Shown: positions 1 to 7,317, numbered from the stretch's first letter. The stretch: 9,022 bases of DNA from Candidatus Syntropharchaeum sp. (GCA_016782355.1 JADHYP010000050.1:1-9022); one strand, 5' to 3'. Translations and numbers: made by a program. The notes: generated by a model not told the origin, from the sequence alone.

Positions 1-695
1 GTCTTCCCGGAAATAGAAACCTCATCCATCCCTGGCTCTCCATGCACCACAAGCGCCTTCTTCAGTCCTAAGATGCGAAGCACTTTTGCTATCTTATCGG
101 TAAGAGCGGCATCGTAAACGCCAATGAGCTGATGCGTTGCATTCGCAGGATTCGTCAAAGGTCCTAAAATATTGAAAACAGTCCTCATTCCCAGCTTCTG
201 CCTCACTTCCATCACGTTCTTCATCGCTTGATGGTGTAGAGGCGCGAACATGAACCCGATGCCTATCTTCTCGATGCATTCCTCTATCTTGCGAGGTGAT
301 AAAGCCAGATTCACACCCAACTCCTCTATTACGTCCGCACTACCACATTTTGACGTTACCGACCTGTTACCGTGTTTTGCTACCGGAACCACGCAAGCAG
401 TGATGAAAGCCGCAGTGGTGGATATGTTGAACGTTTTTATCACATCGCCACCCGTCCCGCATACGTCCACGCTCTTCTCCACTTTCGGGTTTATTTTTAA
501 TGCCATACTTCGCATAACGTTTGCGAAAGCCGCTATTTCTCCTTCTGTCTCGCCTTTCATCCTTAAAGAAGCTAAAAAAGCCGCGGTTTGTATTTTATCC
601 GCTTCTCCGCTCATTATCGCTCGCATCGCATTCTCTGCTTCTTCTGCGTTCAGGTTCTCTTTCTTCACAACTTTGCCGAGATATTTTTCAAGCAT
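1..695 (-). CDS. trpD: Anthranilate phosphoribosyltransferase TrpD (partial, C-terminus beyond window edge)
   Basis: TrpD transfers the phosphoribosyl group of PRPP to anthranilate, the second committed step of tryptophan synthesis, in the cytoplasm. I translated the minus strand from the ATG at 695-693; 231 codons are visible and the frame is open to the window edge, so about the last third of a usual 330-350 residue protein is missing. Visible family motifs are the PRPP-binding CGTGGD at residues 79-84, [15 protein letters not shown] at 107-121 (many homologues have A, S and S where this has S112, T114 and C117), the anthranilate-site APLHHQAMK near 151-159, the [14 protein letters not shown] stretch at 170-183, and the metal-binding Asp-Glu pair in GMDEVS near 224-225. 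The start overlaps the end of cdhC by 8 bases, with a GGGGGAG ribosome binding site inside cdhC, so translation is probably coupled. Identity is confident; the cdhC partnership is unusual. Confidence 0.95.
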   Translation of the reverse strand, partial: MLEKYLGKVVKKENLNAEEAENAMRAIMSGEADKIQTAAFLASLRMKGETEGEIAAFANVMRSMALKINPKVEKSVDVCGTGGDVIKTFNISTTAAFITACVVPVAKHGNRSVTSKCGSADVIEELGVNLALSPRKIEECIEKIGIGFMFAPLHHQAMKNVMEVRQKLGMRTVFNILGPLTNPANATHQLIGVYDAALTDKIAKVLRILGLKKALVVHGEPGMDEVSISGK

Positions 696-2145
696 TTTTC
701 AATTTCTCCCCCTTTTCCCTCGCCTTCTGCTCCTCCTCCGTGTCCCAATCGGTATTTGGTGCCGGTATTCTCAATGGTTCCGGCTCCACCCCATTCTTCC
801 ACAACGCCACAACAGGATGATTCACGCGTTTCAGAAACTGTTTCAGTTCTTCCGCATCGGTGCAATCTTCCTCTGTTGCTATCTTGTTAGACATCTCCGC
901 GGGAATGAACTCGGTAAGCGTTTGCTTATATTCCGCGGGCATCCATACGACACGTTGCCAGCCACCATCCGCCCTGATAAACTTCCTCGACCTCGGCGTT
1001 CTGAACGATATACCACAGTATCCGTGGTTTTGTAAACCACCGCTTATAAGCCCTGCGAGTTTCGAGAACGTCATGCCCAGAGGTGTACCACCACCATATC
1101 TCCGATCTACCAGCCCCAGGCCGTCAACTTCAGGTATATAAAAGATGATTGTTTCGAAACATCCGCAATTTGTCTGCGGATACGTTATCGAAGAATACAT
1201 CACCACTCGTTTATAAGACCTGTTTGACTTCTCGTGGATTTTTTCATTCACGCCCGTGTATTCTCCGCCCTGGGTGTCAACACATTCGCCTAACGGCATC
1301 TCGAATATATATCCATACGGGTCGAGGTCGCACATTACTTTCGCACCCAACCACGTAATAATCCCGCAATAAGGCGGTCTATCCGGCGCAACTACGCATA
1401 CATGACTTGGTGCGAAGGTTTGACAGATAGTGCAGCCATAAAAAGTGTCAACGTCCTCGTCGGAAAACTTACTCGCCTTTTCGTCCACTCGCTCCCAATA
1501 AGGGATGCAGACATTATCTATTATCTCCTTCGTAAGCCTTGCGCCTCCTAATTCCTCGGTCGCTATCAGTATCTTCGCATCCGCCTTCTCCACCAGCGGG
1601 AATTGTATCTTGCAAAGGTTTAACATCGCTTGACCGAGATGCTTGAAGTCGTGTTTATACGCTGTTTTTTTGTGCAATCGCAGCCAGATCGTATCGCGGG
1701 TATTAAGAAGCATCCAGCCTTCTCCCTCTTCCAATGCGAAATACGTCCACCTCGTAAGTAAATCAAGGTAATCCTCCGTTAGTTCCTTACCATGGTATCG
1801 TATCCAGAATCCAAAAGGTAGCGATTGCCCTTCTATTTCTTTTATCTCCGGTCCTATTACTTCTACTCGTCCGTCTTCTATCCTATCCCCATCTTCCACC
1901 GCTTCTATAAAAAAGAAACTACTGTATCTGTGCCTTGGACCGCCTAATTCGCAATACGTGTCGTGTTTCCTCACGCGAAGCCCAAACTGTCTCGGAGATA
2001 TGTCATAAGATATTCCATTGAAAAAGTCGTCTGGAGTAGTTGGTGCGTGGTAAACCTCGCCCTCAGGCAAGGAATCCCATATTTTTTGTCGCTCTCGCGC
2101 TTGCTTCTGTTCCTCTTCGTCTTTTTTCTCTTCTTTCATCTCCAC
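688..2145 (-). CDS. cdhC: Acetyl-CoA synthase beta subunit of the archaeal CODH/ACS (ACDS) complex
   Basis: CdhC carries the nickel A-cluster that makes or cleaves acetyl-CoA from CO, a corrinoid-bound methyl group and CoA, working with CdhA/B and CdhD/E. The 485-residue translation shows the cluster ligands: Cys238, Cys241, Cys250 and Cys260 (C-x2-C-x8-C-x9-C) for the [4Fe-4S] part, and Cys327-Gly328-Cys329 for the distal Ni site. The conserved core begins near residue 46 ([14 protein letters not shown], then CELGGPRH). It is preceded by a roughly 45-residue, highly charged N-terminal extension; no Met lies between residue 3 and residue 144, so the extension is not a wrong-start effect. The start is GTG at 2145, with AAGG a few bases upstream, or ATG at 2139, which gives two fewer residues. 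No other cdh gene lies beside it, and trpD follows with an 8-base overlap. The C-terminus (about 466-485) is also charged and has the look of a flexible tail. Bacterial AcsB is much longer at its N-terminus; this is the short archaeal form. Confidence 0.96.
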   Translation of the reverse strand: MEMKEEKKDEEEQKQARERQKIWDSLPEGEVYHAPTTPDDFFNGISYDISPRQFGLRVRKHDTYCELGGPRHRYSSFFFIEAVEDGDRIEDGRVEVIGPEIKEIEGQSLPFGFWIRYHGKELTEDYLDLLTRWTYFALEEGEGWMLLNTRDTIWLRLHKKTAYKHDFKHLGQAMLNLCKIQFPLVEKADAKILIATEELGGARLTKEIIDNVCIPYWERVDEKASKFSDEDVDTFYGCTICQTFAPSHVCVVAPDRPPYCGIITWLGAKVMCDLDPYGYIFEMPLGECVDTQGGEYTGVNEKIHEKSNRSYKRVVMYSSITYPQTNCGCFETIIFYIPEVDGLGLVDRRYGGGTPLGMTFSKLAGLISGGLQNHGYCGISFRTPRSRKFIRADGGWQRVVWMPAEYKQTLTEFIPAEMSNKIATEEDCTDAEELKQFLKRVNHPVVALWKNGVEPEPLRIPAPNTDWDTEEEQKAREKGEKLKNA

Positions 2146-2181
2146 AACTGCCTTCGCTTTTCTCTTTTTACTTTCTTATTC

Positions 2182-2190
2182 TTATAAAAT
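2182..2190 (-). promoter_or_regulatory. Candidate TATA box for cdhC-trpD (proximal)
   Basis: On the minus strand this reads ATTTTATAA. A start site about 25 bases downstream would fall near 2160, giving a leader of about 15 bases before the GTG at 2145. A second TATA-like element lies further upstream at 2233-2241, so which one is used cannot be decided from sequence alone. Confidence 0.35.
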
Positions 2191-2232
2191 AACACCCTTT
2201 TGCAGGAATATTTGGATATTGACAAATCTACT

Positions 2233-2241
2233 GTTTAAAGC
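2233..2241 (-). promoter_or_regulatory. Candidate TATA box for cdhC-trpD (distal), with purine-rich BRE
   Basis: The minus strand reads GCTTTAAAC, preceded by a purine-rich stretch (AAAAAAAGAAA) resembling an archaeal BRE. The predicted start near 2210 would give a leader of about 65 bases. It directly abuts the palindrome at 2247-2260. Confidence 0.4.
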
Positions 2242-2246
2242 TTTCT

Positions 2247-2260
2247 TTTTTTCGAAAAAA
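2247..2260. promoter_or_regulatory. 14-bp perfect palindrome between divergent promoters (candidate operator)
   Basis: TTTTTTCGAAAAAA is perfectly self-complementary. It lies between the distal TATA candidate of cdhC on the minus strand and the TATA candidate of the UPF0175 gene on the plus strand, so a dimeric regulator here could affect both. It is made of A and T runs around CG, so chance or DNA-curvature effects are possible. Confidence 0.3.
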
Positions 2261-2280
2261 TCTGGGTAGTGTAGTTAGGG

Positions 2281-2290
2281 TTTTATATTA
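2281..2290 (+). promoter_or_regulatory. Candidate TATA box for the UPF0175/zinc-ribbon pair
   Basis: TTTTATATTA lies about 25-30 bases before a start site predicted near 2310, which would leave a short leader containing just the ribosome binding site. Spacing is typical for archaea. No experimental start is known. Confidence 0.45.
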
Positions 2291-2311
2291 TGGCAATGTG
2301 TATTATAAATC

Positions 2312-2319
2312 GGAGGTGA
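2312..2319 (+). promoter_or_regulatory. Strong ribosome binding site that decides a TTG start
   Basis: GGAGGTGA matches the archaeal anti-Shine-Dalgarno consensus and ends 4 bases before TTG at 2324. There is no competing ATG at suitable spacing, so this site is the main reason to accept the TTG start of the following gene. Confidence 0.8.
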
Positions 2320-2323
2320 AAAA

Positions 2324-2548
2324 TTGTCGAATATAACCGTGAAAATTCCTTCTGACATTGTAGATATTATTGGGGAGCATAAAAATATAGAAAAAGAGAG
2401 TAGAATGCTCATTGCGACTGAATTGTACAGAGAAGGTGAGATATCAGTGGGAAAGGCAGCAGAACTCACTGACTTACCCTTTGAGGACTTTATAGAAGAG
2501 CTAAAATACAGAGAGATGAAGATATACTCGCTACAGGCAAAAAAGTAG
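2324..2548 (+). CDS. UPF0175 family small HTH-like protein (antitoxin-like)
   Basis: A 74-residue protein that resembles the UPF0175 family, common in archaea and cyanobacteria. Many members lie beside PIN-domain (DUF3368-type) toxins and are thought to act as antitoxins or small regulators. What I see: a short beta-like N-terminus (SNITVKIPSDIV, 2-13), a helical stretch with KESRMLIATELYREGEIS (24-41), then a helix-turn-helix-like segment VGKAAELTDLPFEDFIEEL (42-60), the part most typical of the family. The start is TTG at 2324, supported by GGAGGTGA. Its partner here is not a PIN protein: 8 bases downstream begins a protein with two zinc ribbons, so the pair is probably co-transcribed. A role in toxin neutralisation is therefore not supported by context, and a DNA-binding regulatory role is inference. 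Confidence 0.82.
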   Translation: MSNITVKIPSDIVDIIGEHKNIEKESRMLIATELYREGEISVGKAAELTDLPFEDFIEELKYREMKIYSLQAKK

Positions 2549-2556
2549 AAAAAGAC

Positions 2557-3036
2557 ATGTTTATAGAAATATGTATTAGTAAGAAACAGATGGAAAAAAC
2601 CATAGAGTGCCCAAGATGCTGGGTGGAGATGAAGAAGGAGGAAGTGGACGTATTAGGTCCCAATGTTATCATCGACGTCTGTCCCAAATGTCTGGGAATA
2701 TGGTTTGACAATAACGAACTAAAAAAGATACTTGGCGACAGAAAACTTGCCAATTACCTGACAAAGCGGATAGGCACGCAAAGTGAAAGTAAACTGGTAT
2801 GCCCGCGTTGCGGCGGATTGATGGACCTGGAATATGCAGAAGATGTAGAAATAGACGTCTGTCTCGTCTGTAACGGAGCGTGGTTAGATTACGGTGAGTT
2901 GGAAGGATTAAAGAAAAAATCAGAAGCAGGTTATACGGGCGACAGAGAGAAAAAAGCAGTGGAAGAGTGGGAAGAGATGATGGCTAAACGGCACAGGAAA
3001 GGGCTGAGCAGCTTATTTGGACGGTTGATACGGTAA
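2557..3036 (+). CDS. Protein with two TFIIB-type zinc ribbons (zf-TFIIB family), function unknown
   Basis: A 159-residue protein with two copies of the zf-TFIIB zinc-ribbon pattern. Copy one has Cys18, Cys21, Cys42 and Cys45 (CPRC, then VCPKCLGIWFDNNEL). Copy two has Cys82, Cys85, Cys102 and Cys105 (CPRC, then VCLVCNGAWLDYGEL). Each would hold one zinc ion. The spacing and the [L/N]G-x-W-[F/L]-D-x2-EL signature after the second pair match this family, which has no settled function. The C-terminus (about 125-159) is charged, ends in basic residues (KRHRKGLSSLFGRLIR), and could contact nucleic acid or membrane. No membrane span or signal peptide is seen. The start may be ATG 2557 or ATG 2590 (residue 12, MEKTIECPRC); neither has a clear ribosome binding site. 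The 8-base gap to the UPF0175 gene favours coupling with the first. It is not a general TFIIB: the cyclin-like core is absent. Confidence 0.85.
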   Translation: MFIEICISKKQMEKTIECPRCWVEMKKEEVDVLGPNVIIDVCPKCLGIWFDNNELKKILGDRKLANYLTKRIGTQSESKLVCPRCGGLMDLEYAEDVEIDVCLVCNGAWLDYGELEGLKKKSEAGYTGDREKKAVEEWEEMMAKRHRKGLSSLFGRLIR

Positions 3037-3058
3037 TAAAATAAAAAATAAAAAAAAT
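3035..3058 (-). terminator. T-rich terminator for the fwd operon
   Basis: On the minus strand, about 20 bases past the fwdC stop, the sequence runs as T8-A-T6-A-T4-A-TT. Such T runs are the usual archaeal intrinsic termination signal and need no hairpin. It sits in the convergent gap and touches the last bases of the zinc-ribbon gene. On the plus strand the region is A-rich, so it offers no matching signal for that gene. Confidence 0.65.
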
Positions 3059-3076
3059 TCGGTATGCTTAACTCGC

Positions 3077-3862
3077 TTACTTCACGTAAAGCACACCTTT
3101 TGCCTTCTTCTCCGTCATTGCAAGGTCGCCGATGTATTTCTTGTATTCCTCGCCTTCTATTGTTGCAGCCTCCGCGAACTTAAACGAAGGCATCATATCC
3201 TGCACCTTTCCCTTCACCGCTATCTCGCCACTCGTCATATCCGCTCCGGGCATCACAGCATCTCCTTCTATCGTTATCTTTCCGCCATGCATGTTCAATC
3301 CTGCGAGAAGTTCCGCATTCCCTTTTATCAGTATCTCGCCACCAGCCATGTATTGTCCAGCGCACTCACCGGCATTTCCGCCCACAGTCACTTTACCGCC
3401 TGTCATACCCGTCATCTCGCCTCTATACATCGCACAGAGGTTAGCCCCGGCATCACCTTCTATAATCAGTTCTCCACCTTTCATTTCGCGACCTGCCCAG
3501 CAATCTGCATTTCCCTTTACCGTTATTTTACCCCCGGTCATCATCGCACCGCAGTGCATGTCCACGTCACCAATTGCCTCTATCTCGCCTGCTTTCATTC
3601 CATCTCCTATGTGCTTCACCCTCGACAAATCGCCTTCCATCACTATCTTCACTTCTTCCGCACTCCCGGCTTCTCCTTCTACGCGCACGTCAAACAGCTC
3701 GCCCGTATTCTCTTCCTTGTTTCCCCACCAGACCTTCACCGCTTTTATTTCCGCTTCATTCTTTCCAACGAGTTTATCCGGAGTCAATGAATCCACTTCA
3801 ACGGGTATTCTTGCATTTCCACTCATAACTTCTTCCTTCAACTTTAATCTTATCGTTTGCAT
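3077..3862 (-). CDS. fwdC: Formylmethanofuran dehydrogenase subunit C
   Basis: FwdC is the structural beta-helix subunit of the (tungsten or molybdenum) formylmethanofuran dehydrogenase, related to the C-terminal domain of glutamate synthase large subunits. In the known complex it packs against FwdA and the FwdB/FwdD core. The 261 residues fit the usual length of about 260-270. From about residue 87 to 220 there is a repeated pattern of the form (M)xGGxIxIxGxA, for example MTGGKITVKGNA, MKGGELIIEGDA, MTGGKVTVGGNA, MAGGEILIKGNA and MHGGKITIEGDA, one repeat per helical turn. The ATG at 3862 is preceded by GGAGGAG at good spacing. It is the last gene of fwdDBAC, 20 bases after fwdA, and is followed by a T-rich terminator. 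Sequence alone does not tell tungsten from molybdenum isozymes. Confidence 0.95.
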   Translation of the reverse strand: MQTIRLKLKEEVMSGNARIPVEVDSLTPDKLVGKNEAEIKAVKVWWGNKEENTGELFDVRVEGEAGSAEEVKIVMEGDLSRVKHIGDGMKAGEIEAIGDVDMHCGAMMTGGKITVKGNADCWAGREMKGGELIIEGDAGANLCAMYRGEMTGMTGGKVTVGGNAGECAGQYMAGGEILIKGNAELLAGLNMHGGKITIEGDAVMPGADMTSGEIAVKGKVQDMMPSFKFAEAATIEGEEYKKYIGDLAMTEKKAKGVLYVK

Positions 3863-3882
3863 TTTTTTCTCCTCCTCCTTCC

Positions 3883-5577
3883 TCAGCCACGCATTGGCGC
3901 TTTTATCTCGTATGGATTCGGCACGTAAGCATCTTGCACTGGATAATTATTGAAGGTCACTGAGTAGTAATGCTCGAACTTGTCCTTCAGCTTCTTTAAC
4001 ATTTCTTCTGTCAGCGTATCATCACATTCCGGCGTTACAAAATATGTCTTTCCCGCAGGTGTCGCGACTACTTCTCCATCCTTTACCACGATTTCACCAC
4101 CTTTTATCGTGTATTTTGTGTTCAAGAACGCTTTTTGTATTTTTCCCGCATCGCGTTCCTCCGGTGACATATCATAAATCGCAACGTCGCCATCGGCACC
4201 AACGCCGAGATGCCCCTTTCCATGCTCGTGCAATCCCAAAGCCTTCGCAGTCATTCCTCTTGTGATTATCGCTATCTCATATAAGTCATACTCACGGTCT
4301 ATTGAAGGCAGCGCTGCCCTATCGTATATTGCAGAATGCATATCTGCCGCTGACTCTTCACGCCTCTTCTTGCTCATCAGCATCGAAATAAGGATCGGAT
4401 ACCCAATGAACGGCCCGGCATTTGGATGGTCGGTCGTGAGTGCAACCTTCCACGGGTCTTTTACCAGCAACGCTAATTCCTGACCTATTGCCCATTGAAT
4501 GGTATTTACGGGCGATTTACCGGAATACAGGAACGGTGTTATTCCCGAACCCGTCTCAAGTTCGACATCGTGATTCGTCCATTTTCTACCCGTTATCTGA
4601 TACAAGCTGTATTCCATCGGTCCGTCCGCCGTCATTGTCGTTGTATCCCCCAAGATTATCGAGCCAATGTCAATGGTAACGTGCTCGTTCTTGTTCACAT
4701 AATCCGCAATCGCATCCGCCTTCGACTCGAAATCACCCCAATTCGTACCACCGTAAGAGTGGAACTGCGTATGCGTCGCGTGCAGGACCTGCCTGTCTTT
4801 AGACGGTTTTATCCCTTTCACGAGGTCATAAGTCGCCATCGTTACCCCAAAATTACCAGGATGACCGAGCATATTCGTATGCACGTGGATGCTGTGAGGC
4901 ATCTCGAACTTCTCATTCGCCTCTCCTAAACTCTTTACTATCTCCGCTGGCGTAACGTCGAAGTAAGGCACTGTGTCATTTAAATCGCAGTTCTTTCCCC
5001 ATGCCCACGCCTCTGTTCCGCCTGGATTTACTATTTTCACGCCGTATCCCTTTGTTGCTTTTATTATCCACGCTATATAAGCCGTAAGCAGGTCAATATC
5101 ACCGCTTTTCACATAATCCAAAGTCATCCAGTTGTTGTCAATAAGAGGCAGTGCTGCATTATCCAATATCGGGATGTCAACTATTTCCTCATGTGTGTGC
5201 CTTGCTGCAAGTGGCGGCATTGCCGCTTCCATCACAAACGTATAGCCCATCTTTGCATACCGGTAGCCCGTAGCAAACGTATTCGGCACGGAATAGCCCG
5301 ATTGCATCCTGCAAACTTTCGTCTTCGCTTCTAATCCTCTCCGACCGTCTTCTGGTCTGAACAGCCTTCCCGAATTTACTTTACCGCCTGCGATGTGTGA
5401 ATGGATGTCCACACCACCGGGCATTACCACTCTTCCCCCGGCGTCTATTACCTTCGGATTCTTTACCTCTTCCACTACTTTGCCGTCACGAATGCAAATG
5501 TCCTTCTTCTCGCCGTTCACGCCATTTATTGGGTCGTAAACCACCCCGTTCTTTATCAGTAATTCACCTTCAGCCAT
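3883..5577 (-). CDS. fwdA: Formylmethanofuran dehydrogenase subunit A (binuclear-metal amidohydrolase)
   Basis: FwdA is the amidohydrolase-family subunit that joins formate to methanofuran (or hydrolyses formylmethanofuran in the reverse direction) at a two-metal site; formate passes to it from the FwdB site through an internal tunnel. The 564 residues match the family length. Likely metal ligands by family pattern are His59 and His61 (VDIHSHIAGG), a lysine in GYGVKIVNPGG (181, or 176 just before it) as the carboxylated lysine, His231/His233 (HVHTNMLGHPGN) and Asp383 (TTDHPNAGP). His266/His269 (LHATHTQFHSYGG) probably contribute. The C-terminal part (about 440-510) has the usual beta-sandwich return (GHLGVGADGDVAIYD, then IKGGEIVVKDGEVV). 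One base separates the fwdB stop from this ATG, and GGAGGGCGA inside the fwdB end is the ribosome binding site, so translation is probably coupled. Confidence 0.96.
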   Translation of the reverse strand: MAEGELLIKNGVVYDPINGVNGEKKDICIRDGKVVEEVKNPKVIDAGGRVVMPGGVDIHSHIAGGKVNSGRLFRPEDGRRGLEAKTKVCRMQSGYSVPNTFATGYRYAKMGYTFVMEAAMPPLAARHTHEEIVDIPILDNAALPLIDNNWMTLDYVKSGDIDLLTAYIAWIIKATKGYGVKIVNPGGTEAWAWGKNCDLNDTVPYFDVTPAEIVKSLGEANEKFEMPHSIHVHTNMLGHPGNFGVTMATYDLVKGIKPSKDRQVLHATHTQFHSYGGTNWGDFESKADAIADYVNKNEHVTIDIGSIILGDTTTMTADGPMEYSLYQITGRKWTNHDVELETGSGITPFLYSGKSPVNTIQWAIGQELALLVKDPWKVALTTDHPNAGPFIGYPILISMLMSKKRREESAADMHSAIYDRAALPSIDREYDLYEIAIITRGMTAKALGLHEHGKGHLGVGADGDVAIYDMSPEERDAGKIQKAFLNTKYTIKGGEIVVKDGEVVATPAGKTYFVTPECDDTLTEEMLKKLKDKFEHYYSVTFNNYPVQDAYVPNPYEIKAPMRG

Positions 5578-5578
5578 T

Positions 5579-6880
5579 TTACTCGCCCTCCTTTTCTCTT
5601 ATTGCCCTCACTTCTTCCAGTATCTTCTCCAATATCTCCTCATCCGGCAGGTATTCCGTATCTACTACCTTCCGAAGCCTTATAGGTATATTGTCCATCC
5701 TATATACGTTGCCCTCCGATTCTATTCCGCTTATCGCAGCCGGAATAACGACGTCTGCAAATTCGGTCGTTGGGTTCGCAAAAGGGTCTATCTGAATAAC
5801 CGGAATCTTAGCGAGGTGTCTTATTGACTCGCCTGGGAAATGCGCTCCGGGGTCAGTAGCAATAAATAACGCAGCATCACACTCGCGTCTCACTAAAAGG
5901 TCCGTAGATGACGTCTCTCCCGGGTTATACCACGCATAACCTCTGGATAAGTCAACGGAAAATGGATACCCCGTTTCCCACGTGCATACCTGATTGAACC
6001 CATTTACGTTGTAGTGACCTCTCATTGGCATTATACTAAACTTGGTGTGCGTATGAGCCGCTCTTGTCATCTGTATTGCATTTACGATGTTGTTGTGCCT
6101 TCCTGTGGACTGCGTCACGCCCATACCAAAGAACGTTATCCCGAACTTCGCTTCTTTCATCAACCTCACGGCCTCTAACAGGTCTTTCTTTGAAACGCCG
6201 CCTACTTCTTCCGGCACCACGTCTTCATAGCCCAATAGAAGAGCCCTTAGCGCTGAGAACACCAAAAAATCTTTCCCCTGTTCTATTCGTATGAATACGT
6301 CCGCCACCTTTGCCGTCTTTGTCTCCCTTACGTCCACCACGATAAGTTTCTTGTCCTTTTTGCCTTCCGCAGTCCAATATCCCTTTGAAATATACGAATA
6401 CCGCTTCATGTGGTTAGCATGCGCATCAGTTGGATTCGCACCCCAGTATATCACGAGGTCTGCACGGTTTTTCACCTCTCCAAGCGTGCAAGAAGGCAGT
6501 CCAACGTCCTGAATCGCCAGCACTGAGGGTCCATGACATACCGAAGCCGTATTATCTATAACCGCTCCTATCTCTTCTGCAAGCTCTATTCCTACTTTAT
6601 CCGCCTCACAGACCGTGGAACTCCAACCATACAAAAGCGGTCTTCTCGCAGCCGCCAGTATCCCTGCCGCCTTCTTTATCGCATCATCGTAAGAGCACTC
6701 CTTCAAACTCCCGTTCTCTCTTATCGCAGGGCTCTTTATCCTACCATGCCCCATTAACTTGCTCTTTCCCACTGAACATGCTCCTTTTTTTACCTTCTTC
6801 ACCTCGTTATCCTCTACTTCTACCACGAGATCATCGCATACACACCCACACAAGGCGCATACAACGTCTGTTATCTCCAT
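5579..6880 (-). CDS. fwdB: Formylmethanofuran dehydrogenase subunit B (catalytic W/Mo subunit, cysteine form)
   Basis: FwdB holds the tungsten or molybdenum bis-pterin site that reduces CO2 to formate (or oxidises formate), and belongs to the formate dehydrogenase/DMSO reductase superfamily. Its 433 residues are the normal length. The N-terminus has a [4Fe-4S] motif (Cys8, Cys11, Cys15, probably Cys35; Cys13 is extra). The metal ligand is Cys115 in TASVCHGPSV, with an ordinary TGT/TGC codon; some methanogens have selenocysteine at this place. Pterin-contact stretches include YWGANPTDAH (145-154) and ATDPGAHFPGE further on. The usual C-terminal pterin domain is not in this protein; it is the separate fwdD gene just upstream. 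GAGGTGA lies 8 bases before the ATG. Whether the metal is W or Mo cannot be told. Confidence 0.96.
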   Translation of the reverse strand: MEITDVVCALCGCVCDDLVVEVEDNEVKKVKKGACSVGKSKLMGHGRIKSPAIRENGSLKECSYDDAIKKAAGILAAARRPLLYGWSSTVCEADKVGIELAEEIGAVIDNTASVCHGPSVLAIQDVGLPSCTLGEVKNRADLVIYWGANPTDAHANHMKRYSYISKGYWTAEGKKDKKLIVVDVRETKTAKVADVFIRIEQGKDFLVFSALRALLLGYEDVVPEEVGGVSKKDLLEAVRLMKEAKFGITFFGMGVTQSTGRHNNIVNAIQMTRAAHTHTKFSIMPMRGHYNVNGFNQVCTWETGYPFSVDLSRGYAWYNPGETSSTDLLVRRECDAALFIATDPGAHFPGESIRHLAKIPVIQIDPFANPTTEFADVVIPAAISGIESEGNVYRMDNIPIRLRKVVDTEYLPDEEILEKILEEVRAIREKEGE

Positions 6881-6899
6881 TTTTTAATCACCTCTTTCT

Positions 6900-7283
6900 T
6901 TATCCCATATACCTCTGCATCAGTTCTTTTACTGGTAGAACTTTCTCTTCCGACTTCTCTATCTCCGCATCTATACCCTTATATTGCGGCATACCAGCAC
7001 CGTGTGTATCCCCGCTAACGACGGCATTTGCCCAGGGACCCATAGGAATAAATGCAATCCCTTCTGGATTCCCTCCTCCTTCCTTCGCTTTCACTACCAC
7101 TTCTCCATAACTCGTTCTTACTTCCACGTTCTCATCAGCCGAAACGCCGATTTTTTCCATGTCTTTCTCGTTCATCTCACAGATTGCCACTGCATTATAG
7201 TACTCCTCCGAAAGCTTGTTGTCTAAATTTTGACCTTGCGCAATCGTCCTTCCACTTATCAGTCTCGCATTCATTCTTTCCAT
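6900..7283 (-). CDS. fwdD: Formylmethanofuran dehydrogenase subunit D (molybdopterin-dinucleotide-binding domain)
   Basis: FwdD supplies the C-terminal pterin-binding domain that completes the FwdB active site; in related formate dehydrogenases it is fused to the catalytic chain. The 127 residues fit the family. Visible features are ARLISGRTIAQGQNLDNK at 6-23, a double-psi-barrel-like core (VEVRTSYGEVVVKAKE, 53-68), and the conserved FIPMGPWANAVV (78-89) with GDTHGAGMPQYKG (91-103), which contacts the cofactor. It is the first gene of fwdDBAC; fwdB follows after 19 bases. The start may be ATG 7283 or the Met at residue 4 (GGAAAG in front of it); the ribosome binding site is weak for the first. 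A promoter candidate lies 35-50 bases upstream. Confidence 0.94.
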   Translation of the reverse strand: MERMNARLISGRTIAQGQNLDNKLSEEYYNAVAICEMNEKDMEKIGVSADENVEVRTSYGEVVVKAKEGGGNPEGIAFIPMGPWANAVVSGDTHGAGMPQYKGIDAEIEKSEEKVLPVKELMQRYMG

Positions 7284-7317
7284 TTTTTACCACTTATAAC
7301 TTCTGCAAAACTACAAA

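Noticed and set aside
250..1035. 261-codon plus-strand open frame opposite trpD and cdhC
   Set aside because: Antisense shadow: both minus-strand proteins have intact family motifs across this range, and the plus translation resembles nothing and has a low-complexity Leu/Pro/Phe make-up.
3087..3600. Tandem DNA repeat or CRISPR-like array within fwdC
   Set aside because: The periodicity is at protein level (beta-helix turns with GG and GD/GN) and the DNA repeats are degenerate, with no constant repeat and spacer units.
3132..3953. 273-codon plus-strand open frame opposite fwdC and the fwdA end
   Set aside because: It is antisense to clear fwd genes, rich in Ser, Pro and Phe as expected from the complement of a Gly/Glu/Lys-rich repeat protein, with no ribosome binding site or family motif.
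6536..6541. Selenocysteine (in-frame TGA) at the FwdB metal ligand
   Set aside because: The ligand codon translates as an ordinary Cys within TASVCHGPSV; no in-frame stop or SECIS-like hairpin is needed.
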